64,000 nt of DNA from Paenibacillus xylanexedens (lineage in GTDB: Bacteria > Bacillota > Bacilli > Paenibacillales > Paenibacillaceae), in NCBI RefSeq assembly GCF_017874615.1, contig NZ_JAGIKV010000008.1:1-64000 (forward strand). Direction: 5' to 3'. This document shows positions 60,151 to 64,000 of this stretch, piece by piece. Each line of letters starts with the position of its first letter. Position 1 is the stretch's first letter. Made by a program: the position numbers and the translations under genes. The notes under the pieces were generated by a model that saw nothing but the letters and a program-made list of their open reading frames with translations, had not been told where the DNA came from and did no database searches.

Positions 60151-61365
60151 ATGTTACAAGATTCAAAACGCAGCACATGGGCACTGCTAGCACTGGCCAT
60201 TAGTGCATTCGCGATCGGTACCACAGAATTTATCAGCGTTGGGCTACTGCCCCTCATTGCAGATGACCTGGGCATTTCCGTAACTACAGCGGGACTGACC
60301 GTTACTTTATATGCATTAGGCGTTACCTTTGGGGCTCCTGTTCTGACCTCACTGACGTCTACCATATCACGCAAAACGCTACTGCTTGCGATCATGATTG
60401 TCTTCATTGCGGGTAACACGATGGCTACACTATCGACGGGCATCACCATGTTACTCATTGCTCGAGTAGTATCCGCTCTGGCACACGGGGTGTTCATGTC
60501 CATTGGCTCCACGATTGCAGCCGATCTGGTGCCTGCCAACCGTAGGGCGAGTGCCATTGCCATCATGTTCTCGGGTCTAACCATTGCCACAGTAACCGGT
60601 GTACCTCTCGGTACACTCATCGGCCAACATTGGGGCTGGCGCGCTGCCTTTATCCTGATTGTTGGGGTTGGCATCATTGCAATGATCGGAAACCTGATAC
60701 TCGTGCCATCCACGTTGAAGCGAGGAACACGGACAGCATTTCGGGATCAGCTGAAGCTCGTTACAGGTGGACGCTTGCTGCTTGCTTTTGCCATCACTGC
60801 TGTTGGGTACGGAGGAACATTTGTTGTCTTTACGTATCTGTCCCCGTTGTTGCATGATATTAGCGGTTATTCTGAGAAAAAAGTAGCGTTCATTCTGTTG
60901 TTGTACGGAATAGCCATCGCTATTGGCAACATCATCGGTGGCAGAGCAGCCAATCGCAACCCGCTCAAAGTGCTCTTTTACATGTTCATCATTCAGACCA
61001 TCATTCTCGGCGTGATGTACTTCACCGTCCCGTTTAAGTTGGCAGCACTGCTCACCATTATGGGTATGGGCCTGCTAGCCTTCATGAATGTACCTGGTCT
61101 TCAGATGTACGTTGTAACCTTGGCTGAACGATATGCACCACAGGCCAAGGATGTAGCCTCAGCCTTTAACATCGCCGCATTTAATGCAGGGATCGCTATA
61201 GGTGCCTATTTGGGTGGAGTAATCAATGATTCCATCGGTTTGATTCACACGACATGGGTCGGTGCCTTGATGGTTCTCGTAGCTGTAATCCTGACCGCCT
61301 GGGCTAAAATGCTGGAAAGCAAAGATCAACATGCATCCGTCAAAATGGAGAAAGCTTCGTTCTAA
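60151..61365 (+). CDS. MFS transporter, drug/sugar efflux type (AraJ/YdhP-like)
   Basis: The 404-residue protein has 12 membrane segments. MFS DHA1 signatures: FAIGTTEFISVGLLPLIADDLGIS near the N-terminus, ARVVSALAHGVFMSIGSTIAADLV, and IMFSGLTIATVTGVPLGTLIGQHWGWRAAF. It probably exports a drug, sugar or metabolite. Start 60151 (MLQDSKRST) has GGGGAG 11 bases upstream; the frame is open from 60109. Probably controlled by the divergent HxlR regulator. Confidence 0.88.
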   Translation: MLQDSKRSTWALLALAISAFAIGTTEFISVGLLPLIADDLGISVTTAGLTVTLYALGVTFGAPVLTSLTSTISRKTLLLAIMIVFIAGNTMATLSTGITMLLIARVVSALAHGVFMSIGSTIAADLVPANRRASAIAIMFSGLTIATVTGVPLGTLIGQHWGWRAAFILIVGVGIIAMIGNLILVPSTLKRGTRTAFRDQLKLVTGGRLLLAFAITAVGYGGTFVVFTYLSPLLHDISGYSEKKVAFILLLYGIAIAIGNIIGGRAANRNPLKVLFYMFIIQTIILGVMYFTVPFKLAALLTIMGMGLLAFMNVPGLQMYVVTLAERYAPQAKDVASAFNIAAFNAGIAIGAYLGGVINDSIGLIHTTWVGALMVLVAVILTAWAKMLESKDQHASVKMEKASF

Positions 61366-61471
61366 TTTCCATTCCGACCATGGGTCTCACTCTTATATAT
61401 ATCAGTTCCAGTCTTCGAGGGGAACCGGTTTCACATGGTATTTTATTATACTATAATACGTTGAACCCAAT

Positions 61472-61501
61472 TTGATCTACTATGATTTAATTTTGTATGA
61501 T
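61472..61501 (+). promoter_or_regulatory. Candidate SigA promoter of the yvgN-like gene
   Basis: TTGATC, 18 bp, TATGAT, about 60 bp before the ATG. AT-rich region. Confidence 0.45.
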
Positions 61502-61561
61502 AAAACAACAAAAATTCAGCTTAATATGACTGATTTTTACACACTTTAAGGAGGAAATCTC

Positions 61562-62419
61562 ATGACAACAGCTCAAACCGCACAACATTTACAATCCACA
61601 GTAACTCTGCATAACGGTGTTTCTATGCCTTGGTTCGGACTTGGTGTATTTAAGGTAGAAGAAGGATCTGAACTGATTGAAGCCGTGAAAAATGCGATTA
61701 AACATGGATACCGCAGCATCGATACTGCTGCAATATACGGCAATGAAGCTGGTGTTGGTCAAGCGATTGCAGAAGCTTTGCAAGAAAACAACCTGAAACG
61801 CGAAGAACTGTTTGTTACATCTAAAGTATGGAATGCAGACCTTGGATATGAAGAGACACTTGCGGCTTTTGATACAACCTTGAACAAACTGGGACTGGAA
61901 TACCTGGACCTGTATCTGATTCACTGGCCTAAGGCAGGCAAATACAAAGCAGCCTGGAAAGCAATCGAGGAACTGTACGCAGCCGGCCGCATTAAGGCCA
62001 TCGGTGTGAGTAACTTCCAGATTCATCATCTCGAAGACCTGATGCAGGATGCCAAAGTGAAACCGATGGTCAATCAGGTGGAATACCACCCTCGCCTGAC
62101 TCAGGTTGAGCTTAAGGCTTTCTGTGAGAAGCATGGTATCCAGCTTGAAGCTTGGTCGCCTCTGATGCAAGGTCAACTGTTGGACAACCCAGTGCTCACG
62201 GCTATTGCTTCAGACAAAGGCAAATCGGTTGCACAAGTCATCCTGCGTTGGGATTTGCAAAATGGAGTCATTACTATTCCGAAGTCTACTAAGGAACAGC
62301 GGATTATCGAGAACTCCTCCATCTTCGACTTTGAACTTTCAAATGAAGAGATGGATCAGATCAGTGCTCTGAACGAAGATGTACGCGTTGGACCTGATCC
62401 GGACAACTTCGATTTCTAA
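61562..62419 (+). CDS. yvgN: Aldo/keto reductase, glyoxal reductase (YvgN-like)
   Basis: The 285-residue reductase has VSMPWFGLGVFKVEEG, catalytic D-Y in YRSIDTAAIYGNEAGVG, K in VTSKVWN, H in DLYLIHWP, then IGVSNFQIHHL, NQVEYHPRL and IPKSTKEQRIIENSSIFDF. It reduces small aldehydes such as methylglyoxal with NADPH. Length and motifs match B. subtilis YvgN. AAGGAGG precedes the ATG. Confidence 0.92.
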   Translation: MTTAQTAQHLQSTVTLHNGVSMPWFGLGVFKVEEGSELIEAVKNAIKHGYRSIDTAAIYGNEAGVGQAIAEALQENNLKREELFVTSKVWNADLGYEETLAAFDTTLNKLGLEYLDLYLIHWPKAGKYKAAWKAIEELYAAGRIKAIGVSNFQIHHLEDLMQDAKVKPMVNQVEYHPRLTQVELKAFCEKHGIQLEAWSPLMQGQLLDNPVLTAIASDKGKSVAQVILRWDLQNGVITIPKSTKEQRIIENSSIFDFELSNEEMDQISALNEDVRVGPDPDNFDF

Positions 62420-62461
62420 TGAACAGCCTTTTTGGAGCCTACTTTGTTTAACATAACATAA

Positions 62462-62496
62462 CGAAAAACCACCGGACCAGGGCCGGTGGTTTTTCG
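62462..62496. terminator. Bidirectional terminator
   Basis: CGAAAAACCACCGG pairs with CCGGTGGTTTTTCG around a short loop, between the + strand yvgN-like gene and the minus-strand chitinase. Confidence 0.92.
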
Positions 62497-62572
62497 TTAT
62501 ATTCTCTTCCCTATAGCCAAGCCTCGCTAAAACTGCACGTTTCAATTCAAAATGTTGTAATTCATTTTTTAA

Positions 62573-64000
62573 CTATTGGACCTGCCACAATGCAGGGACA
62601 TTGGATGGTTCCCACCCAGACAAGGATGTGTGGGATTGCAAACATTTATACGTCTTACCGCTATAGGTGACCAGCTGTCCTACAGTATAGGCTGTATTCA
62701 CCTGCCAGGCGGAAACGCCCGGATTTGTCGTTCCTGCTGTTGTTTTCACGGTCACCGCATTGCTCGCAGCAGAACCATTACCCGCCGCATCCTTTGCTTT
62801 TACCGTAAATGTATACGAGGTATCCGCTGCAAGCCCGCTGATCGTTGCTGTCGTTCCGGTCACGGATGTCGCCAGAGCCGCTCCATTGTACACATCATAA
62901 CCCGTTACACCCACGTTATCCGTGGATGCCGCCCAGCTCAGCGTTATGCTGGATGTTGTTTGCGCAGTTGATGCCAGATTGGTTGGTGCAGTTGGCGCTT
63001 GCGTATCACCTCCCGGCTGAGTCGTAGTGCTTACGGTTACAGCATTACTGGCTGCAGACAGATTGCCGGCCGCATCTTTTGCTTTGATCGTAAAGGTATA
63101 GGAAGTACCCGCGGACAGGCCGCTGATTGTTGCGGTCGTTCCGTTGACGGAGGCAGCAAGATTGGCACCATTGTAGACGTTATACCCAGTAACCCCCACA
63201 TTATCCGTTGAAGCATTCCAGGCCAGCGTTACCGAGTTTGCCGTCACGCCTGTCGAACGGGCATTTCCCGGTACGCTTGGCGCCGTCGTGTCTGCTGGAG
63301 GCACTGTACCTCCGGTAGGCAGATCGGCTTTCAGTTTATTTTGAAGTGTTTTATTCCGGTCACCGCTAAGCTCCCAGAACATCGCTCCGCCGAGTCCTTT
63401 GCTTTTGATATAAGCGGTTTTATATCCAACAGACTCCGCATCATCATAGCTAATAAATCGCTTGTTGGTCGCATTATAGAGATATGGCACCTTGGCCGTG
63501 TCATTCCAGTAACGCGTGTACCCGTTTTTGTTAATGTAGTTGGTCTCCAGATCATAGAAATCAAAGGAGCCTGCTTCCCATGTTCCAACGGAAGAACCTC
63601 CCGTGCAGGTCTGATACTGACCATTGCTTGCCTGTGCGCATCCATCCCAGCCACGGCCATAGAATGGAACACCAAGCACAAGTTTGGCCGCTGGTACCCC
63701 AGCATTCAGATGCCCTTGTGCTCCGGCAGCCACATTAAATGTATTGGCATCTGGCACCCCAGCAGCCGAAGCCGCTGGGTCATAGTTCAACGGCGCGTTA
63801 TGCGCGCTGACTTTTTGCCAGGCCCCGTTAAAATCGTATGTCATAATATTAATCCAGTCGACGATGGCAGCTATATTGGCAAGCTCTGTATTCGCAGCAT
63901 AGGTCGTCGATGCACCGCTTGCAATCGTAAGCAGATACTTCTTGCCGTCCACAGCTCCGGCAGCATCCAGCTTCTCACGGATTTTGCTCAGAAGCAGTGT
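62573..64000 (-). CDS. GH18 chitinase with two FN3 domains and CBM5/12 (5' end outside window)
   Basis: The frame is open to the window edge, giving 475 visible residues of a longer protein. It starts inside the GH18 barrel (LLLSKIREKLDAAG, LLTIASG, INIMTYDFNGAW, LVLGVPFYGRGW, GGAMFWELSGD). Two fibronectin type III domains follow that are nearly identical in places (SLTLAWNASTDNVGVTGY-type). The C-terminal chitin-binding module is AWQVNTAYTVGQLVTYSGKTYKCLQSHTSLSGW. The catalytic DxxDxDxE lies beyond the window. Same layout as Bacillus ChiA1. It should hydrolyse chitin outside the cell. Confidence 0.93.
   Translation of the reverse strand, partial: TLLLSKIREKLDAAGAVDGKKYLLTIASGASTTYAANTELANIAAIVDWINIMTYDFNGAWQKVSAHNAPLNYDPAASAAGVPDANTFNVAAGAQGHLNAGVPAAKLVLGVPFYGRGWDGCAQASNGQYQTCTGGSSVGTWEAGSFDFYDLETNYINKNGYTRYWNDTAKVPYLYNATNKRFISYDDAESVGYKTAYIKSKGLGGAMFWELSGDRNKTLQNKLKADLPTGGTVPPADTTAPSVPGNARSTGVTANSVTLAWNASTDNVGVTGYNVYNGANLAASVNGTTATISGLSAGTSYTFTIKAKDAAGNLSAASNAVTVSTTTQPGGDTQAPTAPTNLASTAQTTSSITLSWAASTDNVGVTGYDVYNGAALATSVTGTTATISGLAADTSYTFTVKAKDAAGNGSAASNAVTVKTTAGTTNPGVSAWQVNTAYTVGQLVTYSGKTYKCLQSHTSLSGWEPSNVPALWQVQ

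Noticed and set aside
62573..63952. Chitinase start at 63952 (GTG)
   Set aside because: The frame remains open to 64000 with typical GH18 residues (LLLSKIREKLDAAG), so the gene continues outside the window.

Overview
The window looks like a chromosomal segment of a spore-forming, polysaccharide-degrading Firmicute, most probably a Paenibacillus. The reasons are: a Spo0E-type phosphatase, a GlnL-type regulator beside a GlnT-type transporter, ykoGHI-like and yjlC-ndh-like clusters, a GH18-FN3-FN3-CBM5/12 chitinase, a GH43-CBM13 enzyme, strong AGGAGG ribosome sites and moderate GC. The species cannot be told from the sequence. No rRNA, tRNA, CRISPR array, prophage or transposase gene was seen.

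Layout. 0.6-5 kb: ABC-2 exporter and a secreted GH43 enzyme. 5-10 kb: two PepSY proteins, a two-component system and an NAD(P)-binding protein. The PepSY promoters carry TCTCAT repeats at exactly 11-bp spacing. 10-16 kb: ndh/yjlC, CsbD, an epimerase, a cupin, DUF1835 and TVP38 proteins. 16.8-21.7 kb: an HNH nuclease with a very GC-rich linker, preceded by an unlisted 49-residue CxxC protein, then an acyltransferase and a photolyase. 21.7-26.2 kb: a response regulator with an activator (BTAD) domain and a 1031-residue hybrid kinase with two transmitter modules. 26.4-33 kb: small metabolic enzymes, PepT, a Crp-family regulator and a soluble chemoreceptor. 33-36.3 kb: glutamine module (GlnT, GlnL, a perfect GlnR/TnrA box) and a Spo0E-like gene. 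36.7-40.4 kb: acetate uptake, thioesterase, TetR and SDR. 40.5-46.7 kb: a two-component system divergent from a polyphosphate polymerase (VTC), DUF4956 and a giant Cthe_2159-type lipoprotein. 46.9-52 kb: methyltransferase, an FHA-winged-helix regulator, small membrane proteins and DUF2339. 52-56 kb: sugar-acid module (MFS, KDPG aldolase, IclR, P-loop kinase) with shared operators. 56-62.4 kb: LCP protein, aldo/keto reductases, MarR, AIM24/HxlR and an MFS exporter. 62.6-64 kb: 3' part of a chitinase that runs off the window.

The most unusual signals are these. (1) A two-component system facing a VTC-DUF4956-Cthe_2159 operon, with mirror-image promoter boxes at identical geometry. (2) An 11-bp-spaced regulator array in front of the PepSY genes. 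(3) Three copies of a 210-265 bp structured intergenic repeat whose hairpin arms show compensatory changes. (4) Two copies of an array of four 22-bp units in a two-forward, two-reverse layout. (5) Two other intergenic elements with terminal inverted repeats.

All functions are read from sequence motifs and context only. Starts were moved where a ribosome-binding site or signal peptide indicated it.
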